From NCBI GenBank assembly GCA_029931975.1, contig JAOZQY010000008.1:9515-73514 (forward strand): a DNA stretch of 64,000 bases. The letters are read 5' to 3'. The position numbers were made by a program, and so were the translations under genes. This DNA is from Bacteroidales bacterium (GTDB lineage: Bacteria > Bacteroidota > Bacteroidia > Bacteroidales > GCA-2748055). The notes under the pieces are model-generated. The model saw nothing but the letters and a program-made list of their open reading frames with translations, ran no database searches and was not told the DNA's origin. This document shows, piece by piece, positions 27,282 through 37,209 of this stretch. The number at the start of each line of letters is the position of its first letter. Position 1 is the stretch's first letter.

Positions 27282-28061
27282 TTAACTGAAATCCTCTTCC
27301 AGTTTCTGTTTTAATGTCCTGGAAGGAATATTCTTTTGCAGGATTCCGTTTTCGCTAATGGATATCTGTCCGGTCTCTTCTGATACAATGATAACCAAGG
27401 AGTCTGTAATTTCTGAAATACCAAGTCCGGCACGATGCCTCAGTCCGTACTCAGGTGGAAGATCCATCTTTTCAGTGACAGGAAGGATCACCCTGGCAGC
27501 TTTAACTTTATCATTTTCCACTATTACCGCTCCATCGTGCAGGGGACTGGTTTTATTGAATATGGCAATGAAAAGCCTGCTGGAAGTTTCTGCATTGAGC
27601 ACATCGCCCGTTTGTGCAAACATATCCAGGTTGGATTTTTTCTTGATTACAATCAGGGCACCGGTTTTTTCCAGGGAGAATTGCATCACTGCTTTCAGAA
27701 TGGAGCGGATTTTAATCTGTGGCTTGGTATCGAAGCTGATGTTCAGGAGCTTTTCAAAGCTGATGCGGTTTCCGTCCACATAGCGTGAACCAACATAAAT
27801 AAGAAACCTGCGAATCTCCTGCTGGAACACAATAATTAGTGCAATGACTCCTACACCAAGTACCGATCCCAGGATGGTACTTAGCAACTCCATCTGCATG
27901 GTCCGCACTACCCACCAGAAAATGTAGATAGCAACAATACCAAGGGTGATGCTATAGGCAACAGTGCCTCGGATAAGCATATAAAGCTGGTAGAACAGCA
28001 GGGCCACCAGGAAGATGTCGATAATATCAAGCAGGCGGATATGTATAAAAGTGCTGATCAT
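27282..28061 (-). CDS. cdaA: Diadenylate cyclase, CdaA type
   Basis: A 259-residue membrane-anchored DAC enzyme making cyclic di-AMP from two ATP. Three transmembrane helices occupy about residues 8-80. The cytosolic DAC domain follows, with the catalytic LHDGAVIV near residue 173 and GLRHRAGLG near residue 208. c-di-AMP controls osmolyte and potassium homeostasis and cell wall integrity. It lies 21 bases after folP in the same direction, an arrangement I know from other Bacteroidota. Confidence 0.95.
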   Translation of the reverse strand: MISTFIHIRLLDIIDIFLVALLFYQLYMLIRGTVAYSITLGIVAIYIFWWVVRTMQMELLSTILGSVLGVGVIALIIVFQQEIRRFLIYVGSRYVDGNRISFEKLLNISFDTKPQIKIRSILKAVMQFSLEKTGALIVIKKKSNLDMFAQTGDVLNAETSSRLFIAIFNKTSPLHDGAVIVENDKVKAARVILPVTEKMDLPPEYGLRHRAGLGISEITDSLVIIVSEETGQISISENGILQKNIPSRTLKQKLEEDFS

Positions 28062-28082
28062 GCAAAAGTTGTGGGTCCAAAT

Positions 28083-28949
28083 TTAATAAATCTGCTGGAA
28101 GATCTTCACTGTTTCCCTGGCAGCTGCGACATCATGTACCCTGAGCAGACTGGCACCCTTGAGCAATACTGCCATATGAGCGGCAGTGGTTCCGTTAAGG
28201 GCCTGATCAGGTTCGGATTCTAACAGTTTGTATATCATTGATTTACGGGATATTCCTGCCATCAATGGTAATTCGAGTATCCGGAATGAATCAAATTTAC
28301 TCAGAAGTTTATAATTCTGCTCCAGGGTTTTTCCAAAGCCAAATCCAGGATCGATTATGATATCATTCACTCCCAGTTTTCTGAGTTTGTAAACTCTTTC
28401 TGCAAAGAATTGAAGCAAGTCATCCACCACATTTTCGTAAGCCGGTTCGTTTTGCATTGTAAGAGGAGTACCCTGCATATGCATTATGACATAAGGGATG
28501 CCCAGTTTTGCAATAGTGGAAAACATTTTAGGATCCAGGGTGCCTGCTGAAATATCATTGATCATATGGACACCGAATCTTTCCTTTACACTAAGGACCA
28601 CCCCTGACCTCCAGGTGTCCACCGATATAGGAATTTCAGGGAAATTCTCACGCAGAGCCTCCAGTATGGGCGACAACCTTCTTAGCTCATCTGTTTCGGA
28701 TATCTCTTCTGAACCTGGTTTTGAGGACACAGCTCCCACATCCAGGATATCGGCACCCTGTTCTATCATTTCCCTTGCTTTTTCAACTGCTTCTTCTGGT
28801 CCGGGTACCCTGCTTCCATCATAAAAGGAATCATGAGTGGCATTGATGATTCCCATCACGTGCGGGGTAGAAAGGTCCATTATCAATCCTCCCAGGTTCA
28901 GGGATAAATTCTTTGAAAATAGGGGCATGGATGTGGAGAAGTTATTCAT
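28083..28949 (-). CDS. folP: Dihydropteroate synthase
   Basis: A 288-residue TIM-barrel enzyme that joins p-aminobenzoate to dihydropterin pyrophosphate in folate synthesis. Signature segments are MGIINATHDSFYDGSR near residue 31 (the family usually has N-x-T-P-D-S-F), DILDVGAVSSKPG, PISVDTW, MINDISAG, DPGFGFGKT, and ISRKSMIYK towards the end. In the first motif His replaces the usual Pro. It is the first gene of the folP-cdaA operon and is divergent from tmk. Confidence 0.94.
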   Translation of the reverse strand: MNNFSTSMPLFSKNLSLNLGGLIMDLSTPHVMGIINATHDSFYDGSRVPGPEEAVEKAREMIEQGADILDVGAVSSKPGSEEISETDELRRLSPILEALRENFPEIPISVDTWRSGVVLSVKERFGVHMINDISAGTLDPKMFSTIAKLGIPYVIMHMQGTPLTMQNEPAYENVVDDLLQFFAERVYKLRKLGVNDIIIDPGFGFGKTLEQNYKLLSKFDSFRILELPLMAGISRKSMIYKLLESEPDQALNGTTAAHMAVLLKGASLLRVHDVAAARETVKIFQQIY

Positions 28950-28979
28950 CTATTCTCGATAGGTTGAGCCTATATTTTG

Positions 28980-28987
28980 TATGTTTG
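28980..28987 (+). promoter_or_regulatory. Putative -7 box of the tmk operon
   Basis: TATGTTTG matches TAnnTTTG exactly, 43 bases before the tmk start. No good -33 box is seen. Confidence 0.4.
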
Positions 28988-29029
28988 AAAACTGATTTAA
29001 AATTACATTAAATAATCCAGAATTAATTC

Positions 29030-29704
29030 ATGCGTTTCTTAGTGATTGAAGGATTGGATGGCTCCGGGAAATCCACTCAGTTGAAACTTTTAAGAGAATA
29101 TCTTGAACGAAATGAGGTTCCCTACAGCTACCTTCATTTCCCGAGGCTGGAAGAGGGTGTTTTCGGAGAGCTCATAGCCAGGTTTCTGCGTGGTGAGATG
29201 GGGGCTAACGACCAGGTTGACCCCTACCTTGTAGCCCTTATATTTGCAGGCGACAGGGCAGATGCCTCCTTCCGGATCAAGCAGTGGATGGATGAAGGAA
29301 AGCTGGTGATTGTGGACCGCTATGTCTATTCAAATATTGCATTTCAATGTGCGAAGTTAAGCAGCAAGGAAGATCAGGGACAATTGAGGGACTGGATACT
29401 TGACTTTGAATTTTCATATAACAAGCTGCCCAGACCGGATCTGAATCTCTACCTGAATGTTCCATTTGAGTTTACAAGGAAACAGTTGAACAGCGACAGA
29501 AATGGTGATGACAGGATTTATTTAAAGGGAGAACGGGATATTCATGAAGAGAACCTTGGATTCCAGGAGCAGGTTCGGCAGGTATACCTGTCGCTTAAGA
29601 GACATGTGGATGATCTGGAGATTATTGATTGTACAAGTCCGGATGGTGAGATGCTGGCTCCTGGGGTCATTTCGGATTTGATTATTCAACATGTAATAGT
29701 ATAG
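29030..29704 (+). CDS. tmk: Thymidylate kinase
   Basis: A 224-residue P-loop kinase phosphorylating dTMP to dTDP. Walker A is GLDGSGKST (residues 8-16), and a DRYVYSNIAFQ block, the substrate and lid region of TMK, lies near residue 95. It is slightly longer than the usual 205-215 residues. It is the first gene of a tight plus-strand run, with the DoxX-like gene 4 bases later. Confidence 0.92.
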   Translation: MRFLVIEGLDGSGKSTQLKLLREYLERNEVPYSYLHFPRLEEGVFGELIARFLRGEMGANDQVDPYLVALIFAGDRADASFRIKQWMDEGKLVIVDRYVYSNIAFQCAKLSSKEDQGQLRDWILDFEFSYNKLPRPDLNLYLNVPFEFTRKQLNSDRNGDDRIYLKGERDIHEENLGFQEQVRQVYLSLKRHVDDLEIIDCTSPDGEMLAPGVISDLIIQHVIV

Positions 29705-29708
29705 TGAA

Positions 29709-31061
29709 ATGAAGTACATACGTTTTTTAAGTCGTTTATTAGTTGGGATAGTCTTCATATTCAGCGGCTTTGTAAAAGCGGTGGATCCATTGGGGTCGGC
29801 CTATAAGTTTGCAGATTACTTTACCGCATTTAAACTGGATTTCCTGGAATTTCTCACCCTTCCCATGGGGATATTTCTCTCAGCCTTTGAGATGGTTCTT
29901 GGAATTATTCTGATTCTTGGATACCGCAGAAGGAGCGCTTTCCTTGTATTGATGTTATTCATGTCCTTTTTTACCCTGCTGACATTTATTCTTGCGCTCT
30001 TCAACCCGGTATCGGACTGTGGCTGTTTTGGAGATGCACTGATACTTACCAATTGGCAGACCTTTTTCAAGAATGTGGTACTGATGGTATTTGTATTGAT
30101 CCTGTACTTTTCAAGAAAGAGTGAGACAGATGCAGGACTGCCTTTACGAGAGTGGACGGTGGTGATCGGTCTTTTTGTCTTTGCCTCTCTCTTTTCTTTC
30201 TGGAATTACAGACACCTGCCTTTGCTTGATTTCAGGCCCTATGATATAGGTACGGTGATCAGTGAGGAGATGGAGGTTCCTGAGGGAGTTGAGATGGATG
30301 AATATAGTACCACCCTCATATACAGGAGTCGGGAGACAGGAAAAACGAGCTCCTTTACTATGGAAGACTATCCTAAAGACACCCTGAGCTGGGAATTCAT
30401 AGACAGTGAATCAAAACTGGTGAAGAAGGGTTATGAGCCTCCAATTCATGACTTTGCACTTATGGATCCATCGGGAAGGGACCTGGTTGAAAAGATCCTT
30501 TCTGACAGAGGATATAGCTTGCTTATGATCAGCCATGAACTCAGGGGGGCAAATGAACAGGCACTGATCAATGCCGAAGAGTGGTCGCAGCTTGAAGTTT
30601 TTTCTGGAGACTTCTCCTTTTATGCAGCAACTGCTTCTACCACAGCGGATGTGGAGTCAATTTCCTCAGCCTTGGATCTGGATTATCCTTTCCTGGCTGG
30701 TGATGAGATTATGCTGAAGACCATTGTTCGTTCCAATCCAGGGTTCATGCTGGTGAAAAACGGAACTATTATTGGAAAATGGGGATTCAGAGATTTTCCA
30801 CTTCTGGAAGAGGTGGATTCCCAATTGCAGGAACTGATCGGGAATGCCTCTGTTCCCATGGATGAGGAGGCAGAGCTATTATTGGATGCCGGGATCACTG
30901 ATGAATTCTCATTTGATATGGTTGAATTCGATCGTATTTTTCCAAAGCTGCTACTAAATTATACTGCTGCCAGGCGTGAACAGGGAGTTACCATTGTTTT
31001 TATTCTTTCGCTACTCTTGCTCTTGCTTTTATCGGGTCGTATTTCACCGCTCAGGGTATAA
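29709..31061 (+). CDS. DoxX/MauE-like membrane protein with thioredoxin-like region
   Basis: A 450-residue inner-membrane protein. The first about 165 residues form four to five helices of DoxX/MauE type, with the conserved PVSDCGCFGDAL loop (two Cys) near residue 100. A periplasmic domain of about 250 residues follows, whose segment FALMDPSGRDLVEKI to LLMISHEL resembles a thioredoxin-fold start without a CxxC. The C-terminus ends in one more membrane helix. Such proteins are common next to tpiA in Bacteroidota. The MauE-like cysteines suggest a thiol-redox role, but this is inference. Confidence 0.8.
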   Translation: MKYIRFLSRLLVGIVFIFSGFVKAVDPLGSAYKFADYFTAFKLDFLEFLTLPMGIFLSAFEMVLGIILILGYRRRSAFLVLMLFMSFFTLLTFILALFNPVSDCGCFGDALILTNWQTFFKNVVLMVFVLILYFSRKSETDAGLPLREWTVVIGLFVFASLFSFWNYRHLPLLDFRPYDIGTVISEEMEVPEGVEMDEYSTTLIYRSRETGKTSSFTMEDYPKDTLSWEFIDSESKLVKKGYEPPIHDFALMDPSGRDLVEKILSDRGYSLLMISHELRGANEQALINAEEWSQLEVFSGDFSFYAATASTTADVESISSALDLDYPFLAGDEIMLKTIVRSNPGFMLVKNGTIIGKWGFRDFPLLEEVDSQLQELIGNASVPMDEEAELLLDAGITDEFSFDMVEFDRIFPKLLLNYTAARREQGVTIVFILSLLLLLLLSGRISPLRV

Positions 31062-31131
31062 AAAACGGTAATATACCAATGCATTGTGAATATTTACTAT
31101 TTTTAAATAAGAATCATTAACGTGAATTAAT

Positions 31132-31881
31132 ATGAGAAAGAAAATTGTTGCCGGAAACTGGAAAATGAATACCCTTCTGAAAGACGGGATGGAACTTGCC
31201 AAAGCTGTTGAAAGCCTGGAGAAGGAGAAAAGTAGTGATACGCTGGTTATCATAGCACCTCCATATACACACTTAAGCAGGGTGAATGATCTGATTGAAG
31301 GGGTAAAGCTGAGTGCGCAGAATTGTGCTTCAGAGGAGTCAGGAGCCTATACCGGTGAGATTTCTCCCGATATGCTGGTTTCAGTTGGTGTTGAGTATGT
31401 AATTTTGGGACATTCGGAGAGACGTGCATATTACGGAGAAGACAATGAATTGCTGAACAAGAAGACAAAACTTGCATTGTCAAAAGGGCTCAAGCCAATT
31501 TTCTGTTGTGGAGAAGTGCTTGAGGAGCGTGAGAGTGGAAAGCTCTTTGATGTTATCAGGGAGCAAATTTCAGTGGGCCTGGCGGGTCTCACCAAAGAGG
31601 ATATGGACCAGGTAATTATTGCCTATGAGCCGGTCTGGGCCATTGGGACAGGTGTTGTTGCCTCACCGGATCAGGCACAGGAGATGCATAAGTTTATCAG
31701 GGATCTGCTTGTGGAATTATTCCATCAGGAGGTAGCCGAAAATATGTCCATTCTTTATGGGGGAAGCTGCAAGCCCTCAAATGCCGCAGAGCTTTTTGCC
31801 AATCCCGATGTTGATGGTGGCCTGATTGGCGGAGCCGCGCTGAAAGCTGAAGATTTCCTGGGAATAGTGAATGCTTATTAG
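31132..31881 (+). CDS. tpiA: Triosephosphate isomerase
   Basis: A 249-residue glycolytic TIM interconverting dihydroxyacetone phosphate and glyceraldehyde-3-phosphate. GNWKMN (with the catalytic Lys, near residue 13), GHSERR (catalytic His, near residue 97), AYEPVWAIGTG (catalytic Glu, near residue 168) and YGGSCKPSNA are all present. Length is normal. It lies between the DoxX-like gene and prmA. It would also process dihydroxyacetone phosphate from any fuculose-1-phosphate aldolase. Confidence 0.98.
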   Translation: MRKKIVAGNWKMNTLLKDGMELAKAVESLEKEKSSDTLVIIAPPYTHLSRVNDLIEGVKLSAQNCASEESGAYTGEISPDMLVSVGVEYVILGHSERRAYYGEDNELLNKKTKLALSKGLKPIFCCGEVLEERESGKLFDVIREQISVGLAGLTKEDMDQVIIAYEPVWAIGTGVVASPDQAQEMHKFIRDLLVELFHQEVAENMSILYGGSCKPSNAAELFANPDVDGGLIGGAALKAEDFLGIVNAY

Positions 31882-31896
31882 TCCCAAACAGGCTGT

Positions 31897-32751
31897 ATGG
31901 CATACTTTGAATTTGTAATACCGGCCAGATCATGGAGCAGCAGTGAAAAAGAGATTCTGTCTGCAAGAATGGGGCAAATCGGATTCGAGGGATTTATAGA
32001 AGAAGAGGACGATATTCGGGCCTATATTGATGAGGTACACTTCCATGTTGAAGAGCTGAACCAGCTGATCGATGAGTTGGAAGATTTAAAAATAAAGGTT
32101 CAGTATCGGTTCCACAGAATAGAAGATCAGAACTGGAATGAGGAGTGGGAAAAGAAGTTCGATCCGGTGCTTATTGATGAAAGGGTGCTAATCAGGGCAC
32201 CCTTTCATGATTCTTCGAACGACCTTCCCTGTACGCTTGTCATCGAACCAAAGATGTCCTTTGGAACCGGGCATCATTTTACCACCAGGCTGATGATCAG
32301 GGAGATGGGAAATCATGTGCTCGAAGGGAAGAGGATACTTGATATGGGATGCGGAACCGGGGTCCTGGGTATATACGCATGTAAACTGGGTGCTCTCAGG
32401 GTTCTGGGTGTGGATAACGATCAGTGGGCCTATGAAAATGCCATTGAAAATGTAAGCAGGAACGGAGCAGATGCAATGGATGTTCGACTTGGCGATGTGG
32501 GGGCTCTTTATTTGGAGAAGTTTGATGTTGTTCTGGCCAACATTACCAGGAATATACTGGTCCGGGACATGTCTGAATATACTGGACACATGGCCGAACA
32601 GGGGATTTTACTCATCAGCGGAATTCTTACAGAGGATGTACAATATATACTGGACGAGGCCTACAGGTGCGGTCTTGATCATCTGAATACACAGGAGGAC
32701 TCCAATTGGATAAGTCTTACTTTTTTAAACCATCGGAACAGTGATCAGTAA
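31897..32751 (+). CDS. prmA: Ribosomal protein L11 methyltransferase
   Basis: A 284-residue SAM-dependent methyltransferase. The N-terminal about 90 residues form the L11-binding domain. The catalytic domain has FGTGHHFTTRLM near residue 124, the SAM motif DMGCGTGVLGI near residue 150 and the substrate motif VLANITRNIL near residue 212. It trimethylates the L11 protein of the 50S subunit. The next gene starts 2 bases after its stop. Confidence 0.95.
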   Translation: MAYFEFVIPARSWSSSEKEILSARMGQIGFEGFIEEEDDIRAYIDEVHFHVEELNQLIDELEDLKIKVQYRFHRIEDQNWNEEWEKKFDPVLIDERVLIRAPFHDSSNDLPCTLVIEPKMSFGTGHHFTTRLMIREMGNHVLEGKRILDMGCGTGVLGIYACKLGALRVLGVDNDQWAYENAIENVSRNGADAMDVRLGDVGALYLEKFDVVLANITRNILVRDMSEYTGHMAEQGILLISGILTEDVQYILDEAYRCGLDHLNTQEDSNWISLTFLNHRNSDQ

Positions 32752-32753
32752 GC

Positions 32754-35700
32754 ATGAGAAAAGCAGCTTCCATATTTATTTTTCTTCTGCTGGTGAGCGT
32801 AATAAACGCCCAGTCCATCAAGGAGTTTACCAGTGATACAGGACGCTATGTTTCAGAACTAACCCAGTTTACGGGAAATTTTCTTGAATCAAATGAAGTC
32901 GCCGATTTTGTACGTTTTATTAGTGTTTACGATTCTCTTTCTTATGAACAACAGCTGGAGATCATTGAAGTATCCAATTTAATGCTGAAACGAAAATGCA
33001 GGCCCAGGCCCCATTTTATCAAGTATCAGCGGATCATGATGGAGTTTTTTACGGAAGGGAAGACCTCTCATGGCTATGAGGAATGGCTGGAGGGCTTTAA
33101 ACTCTTGCTTCAGAGTGAGGTCGCATTTGTCCGAGCCATTGACCAGTGGCTTATGGTCTCCCAGTCTCTGCTGGAGGAGAATATTTTTTACAGCACCAAT
33201 ACCATTACCTGGAAGGTTTCGAGCCCATCATTTCAATTTCATACAGAGGAGCGCATGGAGGTTCGATTCGAAAATGTAACAGTGGCATGTTACTCGGGCA
33301 GAGATTACATCCAGATAAAAGATGCCACCGGGTATATTAATCCCCTTGATTTGAAATGGATCGGTACCCATGGCAAGGTAAGCTGGGAACGGACAGGTAT
33401 GCCTGAGGATGAGATGAATGCTGTTCTGGGGAATTATGAGATTAATCTGAAAACGACCGGATATACAGCCGATTCAGTGAAACTTTATTATCCTGCACTT
33501 TTTGAAGGAATTGCCATGGGCAGACTGGAGGATAAAGTATCTCTGATTCAGGATCTTTCTTCCATTGTCTACCCGAAATTTCTTTCCTACAAGAGCTCAT
33601 ACAGGATTGATAATTTCATTCCAGGTATTCACTATCGCGGCGGACTGGCTATTGAGGGCTCCAACCTGATAGGTTCTGCAGTGGATGGAGACCCAGCAGT
33701 ACTTGAGATTTTTGACGGGGATACCCTGAGGATTAAAGCTGAAGCCCAAAGGGTTTTAATGAACGGCCGGTTTATCAGGTCGCCTCATGCTGAAATTTCT
33801 ATATATTTAGGCAGGGATTCCATCTTTCATCCTGACCTGGAACTTTCATTTGATGTAGCCAGGGAACTGTTCCGACTCAATAAGTCAGAAGATTTTAAGT
33901 CACTGGGGCCATATTCTAACAGTTATCATAGCATCGATATGAATTTCGATGAGCTTTACTGGACCAGGGGAGAATCTACTATGAAATTACAGGCCCTTCA
34001 GGGAACCTCTGTTGGCCGGGCCACATTTGAGTCAGACACTTATTTCGATTACGGTTTTTATATGGATCTGCAAGGCATGGATTATGACCATCCCCTGGCA
34101 CAGCTGTATACTTATTCCAAAATGCTTGGTGGGAATACATTCGCACTGCCCAATTATGCCAATTACATAGGATATTCACTCTACCAGGTACGACATCTGC
34201 TTATGAGCCTCGCCAAATATGGCTTTGTTTATTATGACGATAGTAAGGATCTGATTACAGTGCGTCAGAAGACCTTTGATTATATCTCTGCTTCCATGAG
34301 GCAGAGAGACTATGATGTGATCCGTTTTATCTCCAGGCTTGAAGGAGCATCCAATGCTCAGCTGGATTTATATACCAGGGACCTGACCATTTCAGGGATA
34401 CCGGTAATCTTCCTGAGCGACTCACAAAATGTAAGACTGATCCCAAATGAGAACAGCATTGTAATGAAGCGCAACAGGTCTTTTCTGTTTGATGGAGTTG
34501 TTGATGCTGGTCTGTTTCAGATTTCAGGAAAGAATTTTTTCTTTGATTATGATAATTTTAAGATAGATCTGCAGCAGATTGATTCTCTTAAGATCTCAAT
34601 CTTGACCGATGAATATAACCAGTATGGTGAACCCATACTGGCACGGATTGAGAATGCCATGGAGAATATGACAGGATCCTTGCTCATAGATGATCCCCAG
34701 AATAAATCTGGTCTGGCCTCTTTTCCGCAATATCCCGTATTTACCAGCCTGGAAGGCTCCTATATTTACTTTGATGATCCAAGCATTCAAAATGGAGTCT
34801 ATGACCGGGATGAATTTTACTTCCAGATGGATCCTTTTACCATCGATAGCCTGGATAATTTTAGGCCCGAAGCTATTTCTCCAGATGGAACTTTTATCTC
34901 AGCAGGTATCCTGCCACCCTTACAATTGGAAATGACCCTGAGGGATGATAACTCACTGGGTTTCTATATGGAGGTCCCCGAAGAGGGGATCGGTCTGTAC
35001 GGAGGAGTGGGTACGTTTTATAAAGATATTGAAATGAGTAGTGCGGGATTGCGCGGATACGGGTCTTTTGACTACCTCAGCTCTTCCGCTTCATCGGATC
35101 TGTTCCTGATGCATCCCGATTCCATGATGGCACGAACCAGAAACTTCCTGATACGCGAACAGAACGAAGGGACAGAATATCCCTATGTGGAGAATAGCGT
35201 GGTGGATTTAAAACTGTTACCGGAAGAAAATATGCTTGCGGTTTCAAGGGTGGATGAGACATTTAAAGTTTACAATGACAGCGTTTTTCATGGAGGCAAC
35301 CTTGCACTTTCTCCTTCCGGTCTCACAGGAGATGGTGCCATGGGCTTTCCTGATGCACGTATTGAATCGGATTTTTTTTCCTATGGTTCAAGATCTCTTA
35401 GGGCCGATTCTGCCGGTGTGAAGCTAAAGAATCCCGCCTTTGATGACTATTCTTTCTTAACCGGTAATGTCAATGCATTTATCGATCTGGATCAGCGCAG
35501 GGGGGAATTCAGGGCCAATGGAGATGCTACTTTAATTGAGTTTCCCTATAACCTTTATGAAACGCGGCTAGATCAAATGATATGGAACATGGATGAGGAT
35601 GAAGTGGTCCTGTCCCAGAACAAGCTCCTGCCGGAAAACACTGTGGATATTGGCATCGACTCTTTAAAAACCTATGGACCCACCTATACCTCCACCCATC

Positions 35701-37205
35701 CGCAAATGGACAGTCTTAATTTTGTTGCACCTGAAGCTCTTTATAATTACAGGACGCGGAAGCTGCATGCTTATGAAGTTCCTTTTATTGAGGTGGCGGA
35801 TGCCTATATTTTTCCTCACCAGGGGAATGTGGATATTGGGTACCGTGCCTCCATGAATCTGCTTGAAAATGCAAAGGTACTGGCCAACAAGGTAAACAGG
35901 CAGTACCAGATATATGATGCTACAATTGCAGTAAAAGGAGCAAAGGATTTCAGTGGAACCGGTATTTATGATTACCTCGATGCCTTTGGCAACAGCTATC
36001 AGCTCCATTTTGACAAGATCTGGGTTGATACCTCCATTCTGACCCTTGCCAGTGGGAAGGTGGATGCTGATGATCCATTTATGTTAAGTCCCTATTTTGA
36101 CTTTCAGGGAGAGGTGCAGCTTTCTGCGGATGCATCGAATCTGATTTTTGACGGCGGAACCAGACTGGTTCATGACTGTAGTATCGGCAAATCCTGGTTG
36201 CGTTTTACCTCGCTTGTGGATCCGGCCAATATCAGCATTCCTGTACCAGAACAGATGCAAAATACGGCCCTGAACAAAATTTTTGCCGGTTCTATGATTA
36301 CCAGGGACTCCACCCATATTTATTCCACCTTCCTTTCGGGACGCAAAGATTACTTTGATGCCAATATCACCACTGCAAGCGGCGAGCTGAGCTATGATCC
36401 AGATCTGGAAAGTTATATAATTGCTAAGCCCGAAAAACTGGAGCATCCTGACTGGCCCGGAAACTACCTGAGACTGGACACAAAGAAATGTCAGGTTTAT
36501 GGAGAGGGTGCTATCAAACTGAATCTTGATTATGGACTGGTAAAGATGGTCTCCACAGGGAATGCAAGCCATAATTTAGCTGAAGGAGAATTTGAGACCC
36601 GCCTGATTCTTGGATTGGATTTTTATTTCTCAGAGCAGGCTTTGGAGATAATGGGAGCGGAGATTGACAGCCTGCCCAATCTGGAGCCGGTTGACCTGTC
36701 TGATCCGTTTTACCGGCTGGCAATGAAGGATCTTCTGGGCAGGGATATGGCTAATTCCCTGGAACGACAGCTTGGTCTTACAGGATCCTATGGGGAGATT
36801 CCTTCCCAGTGGAAGCATTCCATATTTTTTAGTGATCTTCCTTTGAAGTGGAACCAGGATTCCCGTTCATTCAGGTATAACGGAACCATTGGTATCGGGA
36901 ACATTGGAGATATCCAGGTAAATAAGAAGGTGCAGGCATATGTGGAACTGGTGGAAAAAGGATCCGGCGATTTGTTTGATATATATTTGAAAGTGGATGA
37001 CAACACCTGGTATTATATTGCATATACTCCCGGAGGTTTGCAGGTTCTATCATCGAACCGTCGTTTCAATGCACTGGTTTTTGATCTGAAGCCGGCCGAC
37101 AGGCGGGTCAAGGGGAAAGTAGGCCAGGGAGCCTATATTTACAGTCTCGCGGCCATGCGACGCCTGGACCTCTTTCTTGATCGTTTCCTGGAATATGAGG
37201 AGTAG
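32754..37205 (+). CDS. Giant exported protein of unknown function
   Basis: A 1483-residue protein that I do not recognise. The N-terminus is a clear signal peptide (about 1-20, ending in NAQS). Nearly all of the rest is beta-strand-rich with many aromatic residues, including repeated phrases of the type FDYxNF, YFDYGFYMDLQG and FNALVFDLKP. A short helical patch near residue 475-500 (SLYQVRHLLMSLAKYGFVYYDD) interrupts it. There is no lipobox, no C-terminal sorting domain and no obvious catalytic motif. It starts 2 bases after prmA, so it belongs to the tmk-prmA transcript. The size and composition suggest a periplasmic or outer-membrane-associated protein. Confidence 0.75.
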   Translation: MRKAASIFIFLLLVSVINAQSIKEFTSDTGRYVSELTQFTGNFLESNEVADFVRFISVYDSLSYEQQLEIIEVSNLMLKRKCRPRPHFIKYQRIMMEFFTEGKTSHGYEEWLEGFKLLLQSEVAFVRAIDQWLMVSQSLLEENIFYSTNTITWKVSSPSFQFHTEERMEVRFENVTVACYSGRDYIQIKDATGYINPLDLKWIGTHGKVSWERTGMPEDEMNAVLGNYEINLKTTGYTADSVKLYYPALFEGIAMGRLEDKVSLIQDLSSIVYPKFLSYKSSYRIDNFIPGIHYRGGLAIEGSNLIGSAVDGDPAVLEIFDGDTLRIKAEAQRVLMNGRFIRSPHAEISIYLGRDSIFHPDLELSFDVARELFRLNKSEDFKSLGPYSNSYHSIDMNFDELYWTRGESTMKLQALQGTSVGRATFESDTYFDYGFYMDLQGMDYDHPLAQLYTYSKMLGGNTFALPNYANYIGYSLYQVRHLLMSLAKYGFVYYDDSKDLITVRQKTFDYISASMRQRDYDVIRFISRLEGASNAQLDLYTRDLTISGIPVIFLSDSQNVRLIPNENSIVMKRNRSFLFDGVVDAGLFQISGKNFFFDYDNFKIDLQQIDSLKISILTDEYNQYGEPILARIENAMENMTGSLLIDDPQNKSGLASFPQYPVFTSLEGSYIYFDDPSIQNGVYDRDEFYFQMDPFTIDSLDNFRPEAISPDGTFISAGILPPLQLEMTLRDDNSLGFYMEVPEEGIGLYGGVGTFYKDIEMSSAGLRGYGSFDYLSSSASSDLFLMHPDSMMARTRNFLIREQNEGTEYPYVENSVVDLKLLPEENMLAVSRVDETFKVYNDSVFHGGNLALSPSGLTGDGAMGFPDARIESDFFSYGSRSLRADSAGVKLKNPAFDDYSFLTGNVNAFIDLDQRRGEFRANGDATLIEFPYNLYETRLDQMIWNMDEDEVVLSQNKLLPENTVDIGIDSLKTYGPTYTSTHPQMDSLNFVAPEALYNYRTRKLHAYEVPFIEVADAYIFPHQGNVDIGYRASMNLLENAKVLANKVNRQYQIYDATIAVKGAKDFSGTGIYDYLDAFGNSYQLHFDKIWVDTSILTLASGKVDADDPFMLSPYFDFQGEVQLSADASNLIFDGGTRLVHDCSIGKSWLRFTSLVDPANISIPVPEQMQNTALNKIFAGSMITRDSTHIYSTFLSGRKDYFDANITTASGELSYDPDLESYIIAKPEKLEHPDWPGNYLRLDTKKCQVYGEGAIKLNLDYGLVKMVSTGNASHNLAEGEFETRLILGLDFYFSEQALEIMGAEIDSLPNLEPVDLSDPFYRLAMKDLLGRDMANSLERQLGLTGSYGEIPSQWKHSIFFSDLPLKWNQDSRSFRYNGTIGIGNIGDIQVNKKVQAYVELVEKGSGDLFDIYLKVDDNTWYYIAYTPGGLQVLSSNRRFNALVFDLKPADRRVKGKVGQGAYIYSLAAMRRLDLFLDRFLEYEE

Positions 37206-37209
37206 GGAA

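Noticed and set aside
27105-27314. 69-codon plus-strand open frame in the AT-rich gap
   Set aside because: No protein-like composition, overlaps the end of cdaA on the other strand and has no ribosome site.
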